A stretch of DNA of 60,989 bases from Chromatiaceae bacterium (GTDB taxonomy: Bacteria > Pseudomonadota > Gammaproteobacteria > Chromatiales > Chromatiaceae). Below are positions 18,489-27,552 of this stretch, in pieces. Location: NCBI GenBank assembly GCA_027078745.1, contig JALWWO010000008.1:1-60989 (forward strand), read 5' to 3'. The notes below the pieces were generated by a model, which did not search any database, had not been told where the DNA came from, and saw only the letters and a program-made list of their open reading frames with translations. How positions within the stretch are numbered: the first letter of the stretch is position 1; every line of letters begins with the position of its first letter. The position numbers were made by a program, and so were the translations under genes.

Positions 18489-19163
18489 CAACTGATACTT
18501 GGCTGCCTCCAGGGGAGGGCTGCCCGCGAGGATCTGACCGGTCATCATGCCCGGCAAACTGACTAATCCGGCCGCAGCCATGGCATTCACGATGGGAATC
18601 AGTCCAGATCGCAGAGCATCCCGCTGCATCTCCGCGATAGCCAACTTCCAGGAATCCCCCAGCAGCAGGCGCGCTTCAATGCGGCCCCGTCCCTCCCAAG
18701 CCTGTCGGGTGAGCTGGTCCAGGGTGATGGCGATACCGTTCATGGTGTTGCCCAGCAGCATGCCCAAGAGGGGAATCAAATACTGGGGTCGATACCAGGG
18801 TTGCACGCCGATGATGAGGTTCAGGCTGAGGAGCAGCACGCTGAAGGAAGAGAGGAACAGGGAAAAGGTACCGATGCCATAGCCCCAGAACCCCAGATAG
18901 GCCCGCTGTTGCCGAGCGCGCACCTCCCAGCCCGCCACCGAAACCATGACTGAGACCATGAGTCCGATCCAGAGGAAATGGGTCTGCCGGAACAGGGCCT
19001 CCAGTAAAAAACCGATGAGGCTGAGTTGCAGAATGCTGCGCAGGGCAGCGATCAGCACCCGCTTTTCCACCCCCAACCGCAAGGCCCAAGACAGGAGAGC
19101 CAGCAAAAGCACGAGCAAGGCGGCGAGGCTCAGATCCCAGGGAGAAAGGGCAATCAGTTGCAT
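18363..19163 (-). CDS. FetB-like ABC transporter permease (UPF0014 family)
   Basis: 266 residues with about seven hydrophobic helices. PLLGMLLGNTMNGIAITLDQL and GLVSLPGMMTGQILAGSPPLEAAKYQLLIMF are the FetB family hallmarks; FetAB is linked to iron export and peroxide resistance in E. coli. The ATP-binding partner FetA, normally adjacent, is absent from both sides: the 502 bases upstream hold no gene. The 3' end overlaps the GGDEF-EAL gene by 126 bases in antiparallel orientation; both C-termini look family-like, so I keep both. Confidence 0.88.
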   Translation of the reverse strand: MQLIALSPWDLSLAALLVLLLALLSWALRLGVEKRVLIAALRSILQLSLIGFLLEALFRQTHFLWIGLMVSVMVSVAGWEVRARQQRAYLGFWGYGIGTFSLFLSSFSVLLLSLNLIIGVQPWYRPQYLIPLLGMLLGNTMNGIAITLDQLTRQAWEGRGRIEARLLLGDSWKLAIAEMQRDALRSGLIPIVNAMAAAGLVSLPGMMTGQILAGSPPLEAAKYQLLIMFLISAATGLGSMLAVWLGARRLFDERQRLRLDRLHPRR

Positions 19164-19665
19164 AGGATGCCACTCATACGGGACTCAAAGTCGATTTCAT
19201 GGTTTCTTCGCCATCGCACTCATTTCAGGCGGCAAACCTGATGCTATCCCGGGCAGGGCGTTTGGAAATCCCCGGGATCAGATTTTCTGTTCCGACAAAA
19301 CGAACCTACCCCAATCGCTTCAAATCTGCATCGCCAGGCTATCCGCGAATAGCCCCTGAGTTCACCTGCTCCCAATGGCACGGAAGAATTCCTTCAAGCA
19401 CTTTCCCCAAAAGCTATTCTCTCAATTGTAAACAGGCACCCACCTGCACCCCGCTGTTCCTTCGGCGGCGATGTTACCCTATAGAAGACATCGGGTTTAC
19501 GAAGACCCATAAGGGCACATCTACTGCCATTCCCTGTATCGCTCTTCAGGGGGAATCGGTGAAAGCACCGCTGATCGCGCTGCCCAAAAACCTCCCAAGG
19601 GGAGCAGCAGCGATCCTGTACCGATGTCCCGCGCAGTCATTGAGGTTCGCAATCCGAGAAAAGCT
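19164..19665. other. Intergenic region upstream of the hybrid kinase operon
   Basis: 502 bases between the divergent fetB-like and kinase genes. No coding segment convinced me. TTCCTT at 19457-19462 and TATAGA at 19480-19485 are 17 bases apart and could be a weak sigma-70 promoter for the kinase operon. In-frame ATG 19624 is a possible upstream kinase start. Confidence 0.3.
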
Positions 19666-21915
19666 ATGAAGTGGATTCCCCTGCCCTACAAGTGGTTGCA
19701 CAATTTCTTACATCCCAAGAGCATCCGCGACCGCTTGATCACAAGGCTGCTCAGTGCCCTCGTCCTCTCCGCCGTGCTCATCCTTCTCTTTGCCAGCTAC
19801 CAGCAAAAACAACTGCTGCGTCAGGACTGGAGAGAGTCCCTTTCTACCCAAGCTCAGCTCCTGGCCAGAAATAGCCACGCGGCTTTGTCGTTCTTCGATC
19901 CCGAAGAAGGAAGACGGATCTTATCCTCCCTTTCCATCAACCCTTCGATCCTAGGGGCGAGAATCCGGCTGTCAGACGGTTCTTTGTTTGCGGAATACCG
20001 ACGTGCTGGTGTCCAAGAAATCCCTTTTTCGGAGATCCCCAAGAGGGAGCACATGCGAGGATATCGCTATGGGGAGGACAGCATCGCTGTGTGGGAACCG
20101 GTGGAAGACTCGGGCGTACCGATTGCTTGGGTGGAAATCATCGCCTCTCTAGAAGAGCTGAAACAAGCCCTGAGGCAGATTTTGCTCAAAACGGCTGTGA
20201 TGCTCCTCAGTTTCCTGGCACTCGCCTGGTATCTGTCCGTGCGCTTTTTGCGCAGGCTCATCCAGCCCTTGGAAGCACTGCACCAACTCATGATGCGCTT
20301 GCAGGCGGATCCGACCCTCCAAGAACGTGCTATCACAGAAGGGGAAGATGAAATCGCCAGCTTGGGGCGGGGGTTTAACCAGCTGGTGGACACGGTGCAG
20401 GCCCGCACCCGAGAGTTAGAAGAATACCATCAGCATTTAGAAGAGCGGGTGGAAGAACGCACCCGCGCCTTGCATCAAGCCACGGAAGAGGCCCAGCGGG
20501 CGAGCCGAGCGAAATCCGATTTCCTCGCCCGCATGAGCCACGAGATCCGCACCCCCATCAACGCCATCATGGGGTTGAGCCATGTGCTGCTGAAAACGGA
20601 TTTAACCTCCCGACAGAAGGATTACCTGCACAAGATCCTCGTCGCCGCCGACGCCCTGTTGCATCAGGTCAATGATGTGCTGGACTATGCCAAACTCGAT
20701 TCCTACCGGTTGTCCTTGGAAAGAATCCGGTTCTCCTTGGATCAAGTATTAACAGAGGTTCGCAGTATCACGGAAGTTAAGGCAAAGGAAAAGGGCATTT
20801 CCCTTCGGATCGAAACCGATCCCCAATTGCCAAAATTCCTCCTAGGCGATCCCAAACGCCTGAATCAGATCCTGATCAACTTGATCGATAATGCCATCAA
20901 GTTCACGGATCATGGGCGAGTACAGGTGCGCATTATTGTCCTGAAGAAGCCTCCGCAGATTCCGGAAGGTCAGGTGTTGTTGCGCTTTCTCGTGCGAGAT
21001 ACAGGCATCGGTATTCCTAAGGAACGGCAAAAAGATCTGTTTTCCCCATTCACCCAGGTGGACGACAGCATAACCCGCAGGTATGGGGGTACGGGGTTGG
21101 GCCTCGCCATCTGCAAGCAATTGGTCGAGTTGATGGGAGGTAAAATCTGGATCGACAGCGCTCCAGGCAAGGGCAGTCTCTTCGGCTTCGAAATTCAATT
21201 CTCCCTCGCTGCGGAAGAAGACGAGGAATCGGCGCAAACCGATCTGCAGGTACGAGAAGAGGATCAGAATTGTTTCCGAAAAGCGCGGGTGCTCGTGGTG
21301 GACGACATCGCCATCAACCGAGAAGTAGCCAGCGCCCTTCTGAAACAACTGGGTGTGCAAGTGAAGACCGCGAACAACGGCTATGAGGCCATCGAGCGTT
21401 TGGAACAGGAACCCTTTGATTTGGTGCTCATGGATATTCAGATGCCTGGATTGGATGGGCTGAGCGCAACCCGTCAGTTGCGTCAGAACCCCGCTTATGA
21501 ACGGCTACCCATCATCGCCCTCAGCGCCCACGCTCTAGCGGAAGATCGAGCCCAGAGCCTGGCGGCAGGCATGAACGATCATCTGGTCAAACCCATCGAC
21601 CCGGAAGCCTTGCGCGCCCTGCTGCTGCGCTGGCTTCCCTGTTGTACTTCAGCCCAGCTCCGAGAACCCGCCCTGATCGATCCGGCAAGCCTACTGGATT
21701 TGCTGATCGATTTATTGCGAAAACAGGATGCGGAGAGCCTATCCCTTGTGCAGGAATTAGAAGCCCATTGGCCCCTTCCAGAAGCGCGGGAATCCTTGAT
21801 TCAGTTGCGAGCTTGGATCGAAGACATGGAATATGAAAGGGCTTTAGAATTCGCGATCACTCTTGGTGCCCGCATTCAGGAAGGTCCTAGGGCATGTCGG
21901 AATTCACCGTCCTGA
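19666..21915 (+). CDS. Hybrid sensor histidine kinase with receiver domain
   Basis: 749 residues from ATG 19666, preceded by GAGAAAAG; ATG 19624 would add 14 residues. Order: TM helix (about 28-47), periplasmic sensor of about 120 residues, TM helix (about 175-195), HAMP, coiled coil, HisKA with H-box FLARMSHEIRTPINAIMG, HATPase_c with N-box LINLIDNAIKFTDHG, G1 DTGIGIP and G2 GGTGLGLAI, and a receiver (VLVVDDIAINRE; phospho-acceptor in LVLMDIQMPGLDG; conserved Lys in VKPID). The C-terminal tail is helical and lacks a clear Hpt histidine. The 3' end overlaps the next response regulator by 22 bases, which is therefore the likely output. Confidence 0.95.
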   Translation: MKWIPLPYKWLHNFLHPKSIRDRLITRLLSALVLSAVLILLFASYQQKQLLRQDWRESLSTQAQLLARNSHAALSFFDPEEGRRILSSLSINPSILGARIRLSDGSLFAEYRRAGVQEIPFSEIPKREHMRGYRYGEDSIAVWEPVEDSGVPIAWVEIIASLEELKQALRQILLKTAVMLLSFLALAWYLSVRFLRRLIQPLEALHQLMMRLQADPTLQERAITEGEDEIASLGRGFNQLVDTVQARTRELEEYHQHLEERVEERTRALHQATEEAQRASRAKSDFLARMSHEIRTPINAIMGLSHVLLKTDLTSRQKDYLHKILVAADALLHQVNDVLDYAKLDSYRLSLERIRFSLDQVLTEVRSITEVKAKEKGISLRIETDPQLPKFLLGDPKRLNQILINLIDNAIKFTDHGRVQVRIIVLKKPPQIPEGQVLLRFLVRDTGIGIPKERQKDLFSPFTQVDDSITRRYGGTGLGLAICKQLVELMGGKIWIDSAPGKGSLFGFEIQFSLAAEEDEESAQTDLQVREEDQNCFRKARVLVVDDIAINREVASALLKQLGVQVKTANNGYEAIERLEQEPFDLVLMDIQMPGLDGLSATRQLRQNPAYERLPIIALSAHALAEDRAQSLAAGMNDHLVKPIDPEALRALLLRWLPCCTSAQLREPALIDPASLLDLLIDLLRKQDAESLSLVQELEAHWPLPEARESLIQLRAWIEDMEYERALEFAITLGARIQEGPRACRNSPS

Positions 21916-22805
21916 TCGTAGATGACGAAACCTTAAATCGAACGCTGCTCACCGAATTACTGCGGGGAGAATCCCGCATCTTGCTCGCCAAAAACGCTAA
22001 ACAGGCCTTTTCGCTGATTCAGCGGCGGAAACCCGATCTCATCCTACTGGATATCCTGATGCCGGACATGGATGGTTATGAAGTGATTCGCATTTTGAAA
22101 GAGGACAGTCAGACGCGGGAAATTCCGGTGATCTTTATCACCTCCTTAGATGATCCCAGAGATGAGGAGAAGGGCTTAGCCCTGGGAGCGGCCGACTATA
22201 TTTCCAAACCGTTTCGCCCGGCGATCGTGCAAGCTCGGGTGCGCAATCAGCTGAAATTGATCCATCAGCGTCGTCTGTTGGAGGAATTGGCACGAATCGA
22301 TGGGTTGACAGAGATTCCCAACCGCCGCCACTTTACCCAAGTCCTTACTAAGGAATGGCGACGTTGCCAGCGTCAGCAGAGCCCTCTTTCCCTCGCCGTG
22401 GTCGATGTGGATCACTTCAAAGCATATAACGACCATTACGGCCATGCGGAGGGGGATCAGGTGTTGCGAACCATCGCCCAAACTTTGCAGAAATCCCTGC
22501 ACCGTGCAAGCGATTTCGTGGCGCGCTATGGGGGCGAAGAGTTCGTGCTCCTGCTGCCGGAAATGGAGGCGCCCGCTGCCACCCAGCTCGCCCAATCCAT
22601 CTGCCAGGCCGTGGAAGCCCTGCGAATTCCTCACAGCCGCTCTCCCGTCAGCCCCTGGGTAACCATCAGCATCGGCGGTACCACGGAAATTCCCCCCGCC
22701 GTTCACCAGGAGCCACTGAGGGATTTCTTCGACACTGCAGATGCTTATCTGTACGAAGCGAAGCGGCGGGGTCGGAATCAGGTGTGCTGGGGGAAGGCCC
22801 ATTGA
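21894..22805 (+). CDS. Response regulator with GGDEF output (PleD-like diguanylate cyclase)
   Basis: 303 residues. The receiver is N-terminal (TVLIVDDETLNR; phospho-Asp in LILLDILMPDMDGYEV; Lys in ISKPFRP). The GGDEF domain starts at DGLTEIPNRRHF, and its active-site motif is YGGEEFVLLLP, an active variant. No RxxD inhibitory site is evident: the residues before GGEEF read DFVARY. It would make c-di-GMP when phosphorylated, probably by the kinase whose gene it overlaps by 22 bases. Its stop overlaps the start of the downstream exporter permease, which suggests that c-di-GMP and glycan export are co-expressed. Confidence 0.95.
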   Translation: MSEFTVLIVDDETLNRTLLTELLRGESRILLAKNAKQAFSLIQRRKPDLILLDILMPDMDGYEVIRILKEDSQTREIPVIFITSLDDPRDEEKGLALGAADYISKPFRPAIVQARVRNQLKLIHQRRLLEELARIDGLTEIPNRRHFTQVLTKEWRRCQRQQSPLSLAVVDVDHFKAYNDHYGHAEGDQVLRTIAQTLQKSLHRASDFVARYGGEEFVLLLPEMEAPAATQLAQSICQAVEALRIPHSRSPVSPWVTISIGGTTEIPPAVHQEPLRDFFDTADAYLYEAKRRGRNQVCWGKAH

Positions 22806-23632
22806 ACGCAGGAAAACAAGGCATCGGGGGCGCGGCCAAGTTTCGTGCCCAGCTGGTCCGAGCCTGGGAAGACATTCTGGCGGGCTGGTGCCGGCGGCAG
22901 CTCTGGGGCACCATTGGCTTGGATCACATCCGCCAGAAATACCGGCGCTCCGTGCTGGGGCCCTTCTGGATCACCCTATCCATGGGGGTGATGGTTTCCG
23001 CCCTGGGTCTGTTGTACGGGAAGATCTTCCAGCAGGATCTACAGGAATATCTGCCCTATATCGCCTCCGGCTTCGTGGTCTGGGGATTGATTGCCAACTT
23101 GATCCTGGACGGTACCCGCGCCTTTATCGTGGCGGAACCCATGATCCGCCAGATTACGGCGCCCATCTCTGTCTATGTGTATCGCAGCCTTTGGTCCAAT
23201 CTCATCACCTTCGCCCATAATATCTGGATCTATGTGTTCATCGCCCTTTGGTTCGGGGTGTCCCCGGGCTGGGCGGTGCTCTGGGTGCTGCCTGCCCTGG
23301 TGCTGCTATTGATCAACGGCCTTTGGCTGGGTTTGCTGTTCGGGCTCATCGGCGTGCGCTTCCGAGATTTTCCCCTGATCGTCAACAGCGTGGTGCAAGT
23401 GATGTTCTTCATCACGCCCATCATCTGGCGGCCCCAGATGTTGCCCGAACGCGCCCTGATCCTGGAATACAATCCCTTCTATCATTTCGTAGAGATCCTC
23501 CGGGAACCCCTCTTAGGTGCCGTGCCGGGCTGGGATCATTGGGTTGCCGTGCTCCTCATCACCTTGCTGGGTTGGGTGCTCACCCTGGCAGCCTATGCCC
23601 GCTACCGGTGGCGAATTCCCTACTGGGCTTGA
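22802..23632 (+). CDS. Polysaccharide ABC transporter permease (Wzm-like), second copy
   Basis: 276 residues from a TTG start that overlaps the response-regulator stop (TTGA) and has the strong ribosome-binding sequence GGGGGAAGG seven bases before it; GTG 22784 is an alternative. ABC-2 type membrane protein with KYRRSVLGPFWITLSMGVMV, the same coupling segment as in the permease at 5171-6052, and FFITPIIWRPQMLPERA. The shared layout with the first exporter shows paralogy, but the sequences differ throughout. It is predicted to export a lipid-linked glycan with the next gene's ATPase. Confidence 0.92.
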   Translation: MNAGKQGIGGAAKFRAQLVRAWEDILAGWCRRQLWGTIGLDHIRQKYRRSVLGPFWITLSMGVMVSALGLLYGKIFQQDLQEYLPYIASGFVVWGLIANLILDGTRAFIVAEPMIRQITAPISVYVYRSLWSNLITFAHNIWIYVFIALWFGVSPGWAVLWVLPALVLLLINGLWLGLLFGLIGVRFRDFPLIVNSVVQVMFFITPIIWRPQMLPERALILEYNPFYHFVEILREPLLGAVPGWDHWVAVLLITLLGWVLTLAAYARYRWRIPYWA

Positions 23633-23644
23633 GGTGATCGATCC

Positions 23645-24421
23645 ATGGCATCCATCCAGCTCGACCGGATTTCCGTTTCCTTTCCCGTCTACACGGCCCG
23701 CGGTCGATCACTCAAAACCCAACTCTTGGATGCGGCTATCGGAGGTGCGATCCGCCGAGCCCCTGGCAATCGCAATGGGACGGTAGTAGAAGCGCTGCGG
23801 GATCTGAGCTTACACCTGAAGGACGGGGATCGGGTGGGGCTCATCGGCCACAACGGGGCGGGAAAGAGCACCTTGCTTCGGGTCATGGCGGGGATCTATG
23901 AACCGAACCGCGGGCGGGTGTCCATTCAGGGTCATGCGGTGCCCCTGCTCAGCAAGGATCTGGGCATGGACCCGGAGAGCACCGGCTACGAAAACATCAT
24001 TCGGCGCGGTCTGTATCTGGGGCTTACGAAGAAACAGGTGCGCGCCCAGCTCGAAGAGATCGCCGAGTTCACGGAGCTGGGGGAATTCCTAGATCTGCCG
24101 GTGCACACCTATTCTGACGGAATGCGGATGCGCCTAGCCTTTGCCGTCTCCACCGCCGTATCTCCGGATATCCTGCTCTTGGATGAAGGCATCGGCGCAG
24201 GGGATGCTGCCTTTCTCAAAAAGGCCGATGAACGGCTCAAGGCCTTCACAGAGCGAGTCTCCATCATCGTTCTCTCCTCCCATTCCAAAGCCCTGATCAC
24301 CAAGATTTGCAGCCACGCCCTGTTGCTCCAGCAAGGCAAGGTGGTGGAGTACGGCGAGGCGGAAGCCGTCTTCACCCGCTATCAGGAGATGAGCAGTCGC
24401 GCGCGCACTGCGGCCGGATGA
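23645..24421 (+). CDS. Polysaccharide ABC transporter, ATP-binding subunit (Wzt-like), second copy
   Basis: 258 residues. Walker A is GHNGAGKST, the signature YSDGM, Walker B DILLLDEG and the switch His in LSSHSKAL. LLSKDLGMDPESTGYENIIRRGLYLGL matches the polysaccharide-export branch. As in the first copy there is no C-terminal glycan-binding domain. It follows its permease by 12 bases and overlaps the start of the two-domain glycosyltransferase (ATGA). Confidence 0.93.
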   Translation: MASIQLDRISVSFPVYTARGRSLKTQLLDAAIGGAIRRAPGNRNGTVVEALRDLSLHLKDGDRVGLIGHNGAGKSTLLRVMAGIYEPNRGRVSIQGHAVPLLSKDLGMDPESTGYENIIRRGLYLGLTKKQVRAQLEEIAEFTELGEFLDLPVHTYSDGMRMRLAFAVSTAVSPDILLLDEGIGAGDAAFLKKADERLKAFTERVSIIVLSSHSKALITKICSHALLLQQGKVVEYGEAEAVFTRYQEMSSRARTAAG

Positions 24422-26346
24422 ACGCCTTCCTCCGCGCCTATCAGGTGCTACGGGTAGAGGGGTTCAGAGTGCTCCGCAGAAAGATCCTGCGCCGTCTGTG
24501 GGGCACGCCGCGTCGTCCCACAAAGCCCCGAGCCCTGCACCTGCCCGAGGATTTACGGAATTTTCCCCGATCTGAAACCCCCTTGGTTTCCCTCCTCCTC
24601 TTCTGCCCAAGGGAAGAGGCCCAGATGCGCGCCCTCGCCGCCTTGCAGCAATGCACCGGAGCAACGCCCGCCTATGAAGTCCTCTTGCTGGGCGGCGCAG
24701 AAAAGCGCGACCGCTTCACAGGCTTGCGCTGGCTTCCGGCCCCCTCGAGTTGGGCGGCGGCTTGCAACGCAGGGGTGGCCAACGCGCGCGGGCGGTACTT
24801 GGTCTTTCTCCAAGCCGATGCCCAAGTACAACCGAATTGGCTGCCTCCCCTGCTCGAAACCCTGGCAGACCGACGGGCGGAATTGGTGGGGCCTGTGTTG
24901 CTCGATCCTGAGGGGCGCTTGCAATCCGCTGGCTATCACGTCGCTTCCGGTATCTTCCGCAACCGAGGCGAAGGCGCCGATCCCGATCAGCCGGAATATG
25001 CCTATCTGCAAGCAGTGGATGCCCTGTCCAGCGCTTGCCTCGCCATGGAGAAAAAGCGATTCCAACAGCTCGGCGGCCTGGACAGCCGATGCCCTTCGGC
25101 GGAACTGGCTGCGGCAGAACTCGCCCTGCGGGTTCGGGCAGCGAGTGCTCGCGTGTGTTGCCAGCCCCTTTCCCGCTTGGTGCAGGGATCGAAGCCCCCC
25201 GCTCGGTTGACGCTCGATTCCTGCCTGGCGCATTGGAAAGATCGTTTGCCGAGACCGGAGAAACCCCGCCATCTGCTGGTCATCGATACCTATATGTTGG
25301 CACCGGATCGGGAGTCCGGTTCCCTGCGCATGGTGAATCTGTTCCAACTCTTTCAGGAGCTGGGCTTTCAGATCAGCTTTGCTGCTTCCAACCTGGAAGC
25401 GCCGGAGCCCTATGTTTCTCGATTGCAGGGGCAGGGGGTCGAAGTGCTCTACCGGCCCCAGGTGCGATCCCTCCGCCAGCATCTGAAAACCCAGGGACAC
25501 CGCTATGCCGTGGTCCTTCTGAGCCGAGCGGACAATGCAGCCCGATTTCTCAAGCTCGCCCGACGCCACTGCCCCCGAGCGCGGATCATCTTCGACACCG
25601 TGGATTTGCACTTTCTGCGGGAAATGCGGCTGGCCGCCCTCTCCGGCAGCAAGAGCATCCAGCGAGCAGCGCAGAGACGCAGGCGGCAAGAGTTGAAGTT
25701 GATCGCGCAAGCAGATCAAACCTGGGTGGTCAGTCCGGTGGAAAAGGCGCTTTTAGCCCGAGAAATGCCGAAAGCCTCGGTGCGGTTGATCTCCAATCTC
25801 CACCGAATCCCGGGCAGCCAGCGCGGTTTCCAAGCGCGGAAGGGGATGCTTTTCATCGGTGCCTTCGCCCATCCCCCCAATCGGGATGCCATGGCCTGGT
25901 TCGGTGAGGAAATCCTGCCGCGCATCCGCGCCAAGGCACCGGATTTGCCCTGCTGGATCATCGGGGCGAATCCGCCCCCAGCCGTGCGGGCGCTGGCTTC
26001 AGAAACTTGCCAGGTGCTGGGCCATGTGCCGGAGGTGGAGCCCTTCTTCCAGCGCTGTCGGCTTTCCATCGCCCCGCTGCGCTACGGAGCAGGGGTCAAG
26101 GGCAAGATCCATCAGAGCCTGGCGCACGGTCTGCCCGTGGTGGCCACTTCCCAAGCTATCGAGGGCATGTATTTACAGGATGGGGCATCCGTATTGGTGG
26201 CGGATGAGCCCCGGGACTTTGCGGAAGCGGTGCTCCGGCTTCATGAAGATCCCGTGCTCTGGGAACGGCTTTCCCGGGGGGGGTTGGCGGTGATGAAAGC
26301 CCATTTCAGCTTCGAAGCCGCCCGCCGCGCCCTGGCAGATCTATAG
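24418..26346 (+). CDS. Two-domain glycosyltransferase (GT2-like plus GT4)
   Basis: 642 residues from ATG 24418; the ATGA overlap with the ATPase gene fixes the start. The N-terminal half (about 55-260) is a GT-A-like domain: VSLLLFCPREEAQM, WAAACNAGVANARGRYLVFLQADAQV, and VDALSSACLAMEKKRFQQLGGLD. The usual Asp-x-Asp is Ala-Asp-Ala here, so metal use is in doubt. The C-terminal half is a GT4-like GT-B domain (MLFIGAFAHPPNRDAMAWFGEEILP; YGAGVKGKIHQSLAHGLPVVAT). Such fusions may add two residues in series or polymerise a repeat. It is the last gene of the plus-strand signalling/export operon and converges with odhB with no gap. Confidence 0.85.
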   Translation: MNAFLRAYQVLRVEGFRVLRRKILRRLWGTPRRPTKPRALHLPEDLRNFPRSETPLVSLLLFCPREEAQMRALAALQQCTGATPAYEVLLLGGAEKRDRFTGLRWLPAPSSWAAACNAGVANARGRYLVFLQADAQVQPNWLPPLLETLADRRAELVGPVLLDPEGRLQSAGYHVASGIFRNRGEGADPDQPEYAYLQAVDALSSACLAMEKKRFQQLGGLDSRCPSAELAAAELALRVRAASARVCCQPLSRLVQGSKPPARLTLDSCLAHWKDRLPRPEKPRHLLVIDTYMLAPDRESGSLRMVNLFQLFQELGFQISFAASNLEAPEPYVSRLQGQGVEVLYRPQVRSLRQHLKTQGHRYAVVLLSRADNAARFLKLARRHCPRARIIFDTVDLHFLREMRLAALSGSKSIQRAAQRRRRQELKLIAQADQTWVVSPVEKALLAREMPKASVRLISNLHRIPGSQRGFQARKGMLFIGAFAHPPNRDAMAWFGEEILPRIRAKAPDLPCWIIGANPPPAVRALASETCQVLGHVPEVEPFFQRCRLSIAPLRYGAGVKGKIHQSLAHGLPVVATSQAIEGMYLQDGASVLVADEPRDFAEAVLRLHEDPVLWERLSRGGLAVMKAHFSFEAARRALADL

Positions 26347-27552
26347 TCAGATCTCCAGAATCAACCGCGCCGGATCTTCCAGACTTTCCTTCACGGCCAC
26401 CAAGAATTGCACGGCCTCCTTGCCGTCGATGAGGCGATGATCGTAGGACAGGGCCAGATACATCATGGGCCGGATGCGGATCTCCCCCCCTTCTGCCACC
26501 GGTCTTTCCTGAATGCGGTGCATCCCCAGGATGGCGCTCTGGGGGGGGTTGAGGATCGGAGTAGACAGCAGGGAACCGAACACGCCCCCATTGGTGATGG
26601 AGAAGGTGCCGCCGCTCAATTCCTCAAGACTCAGGGTGCCCGCTTTCGCCTTTTGGGCGAATTGATCGATGCCCTGTTCGATCTCCGCCATGCTGCGCCG
26701 GTCGCAGTTGCGCAGGATGGGCACCACCAGCCCCCGAGGACTGCTCACAGCGATGCCGATGTCATAGTAACCGTGATAGACAATCTCTTCCCCATCGATG
26801 GAGGCGTTGATCACGGGAAAGCGCTGGAGAGCCGCCACCACCGCCTTCACGAAGAAGGACAGATAGCCCAACCGCACCCCATGGACCCGTTCGAAGGTTT
26901 CCCGATACTTGGCTCGCAGGTCCATCACCGGCTGCATGTTGACTTCGTTGAAGGTGGTGAGGAGGGCGGCGGTCTGCTGTGCTTGCACCAAGCGTTCCGC
27001 GATGCGCGCCCGTATCCGCGTCATGGGCACCCGTCGTTCCGGTCTCGCTTCGGTTTCTTCCGGGGGCTGGGAAAGGGAAACCGTCTCCGGGTCCAAGGAC
27101 TGGGCCTTTTCCTGACGGTCCAAAAAAGCGATGACATCGATCTTTTGAATCCGGCCCTCCTTGCCTGTGCCCGGAATGCGGCTGGGATCCAGATGCAATT
27201 CCTTGATGAGCCGGCGGGCGGCGGGACTCATGCGGGGTTCCTCTGTTTTCTCAGATCGGGCTGATCGTGCGGTGCCTTCCTCCTGCCTCGGGGCATCTGT
27301 CGGCTCGGTCTCCGCCAGTTTCGTCAGGCGAGCCAACACCTGATCTTCCGCAACGCGCTGTCCTTCCGGCGCGAGGATCTCTGCGAGCATTCCGGCTTCC
27401 GGCGCGGGCACTTCCAAGACCACCTTATCGGTTTCCAGATCCACCAGCGTTTCCCCAGGCTGAACCGCTTCCCCGGGTTGCTTGTGCCAGCGCAGCACCT
27501 GAGCATCTGCGATGGATTCGGGCAGCTTGGGCACGCGCACTTCCCCATTCAT
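26347..27552 (-). CDS. odhB: 2-oxoglutarate dehydrogenase E2 (dihydrolipoyl succinyltransferase)
   Basis: 401 residues from ATG 27552, which overlaps the upstream gene's stop (ATGA). The N-terminal lipoyl domain carries the lipoylated Lys in [11 protein letters not shown]. The E3-binding domain is [28 protein letters not shown]. The catalytic domain ends with [16 protein letters not shown], containing the His-Arg-x-x-Asp-Gly active site. This is the TCA-cycle E2, usually beside sucA and lpd. Neither is here; the gene is instead the last of the heme d1 operon, which is odd. A different 2-oxo-acid substrate cannot be excluded, but the sequence pattern is that of SucB. Confidence 0.9.
   Translation of the reverse strand: MNGEVRVPKLPESIADAQVLRWHKQPGEAVQPGETLVDLETDKVVLEVPAPEAGMLAEILAPEGQRVAEDQVLARLTKLAETEPTDAPRQEEGTARSARSEKTEEPRMSPAARRLIKELHLDPSRIPGTGKEGRIQKIDVIAFLDRQEKAQSLDPETVSLSQPPEETEARPERRVPMTRIRARIAERLVQAQQTAALLTTFNEVNMQPVMDLRAKYRETFERVHGVRLGYLSFFVKAVVAALQRFPVINASIDGEEIVYHGYYDIGIAVSSPRGLVVPILRNCDRRSMAEIEQGIDQFAQKAKAGTLSLEELSGGTFSITNGGVFGSLLSTPILNPPQSAILGMHRIQERPVAEGGEIRIRPMMYLALSYDHRLIDGKEAVQFLVAVKESLEDPARLILEI

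Noticed and set aside
24553-25719. 388-codon minus-strand open frame
   Set aside because: Antisense shadow of the two-domain glycosyltransferase; no motif.
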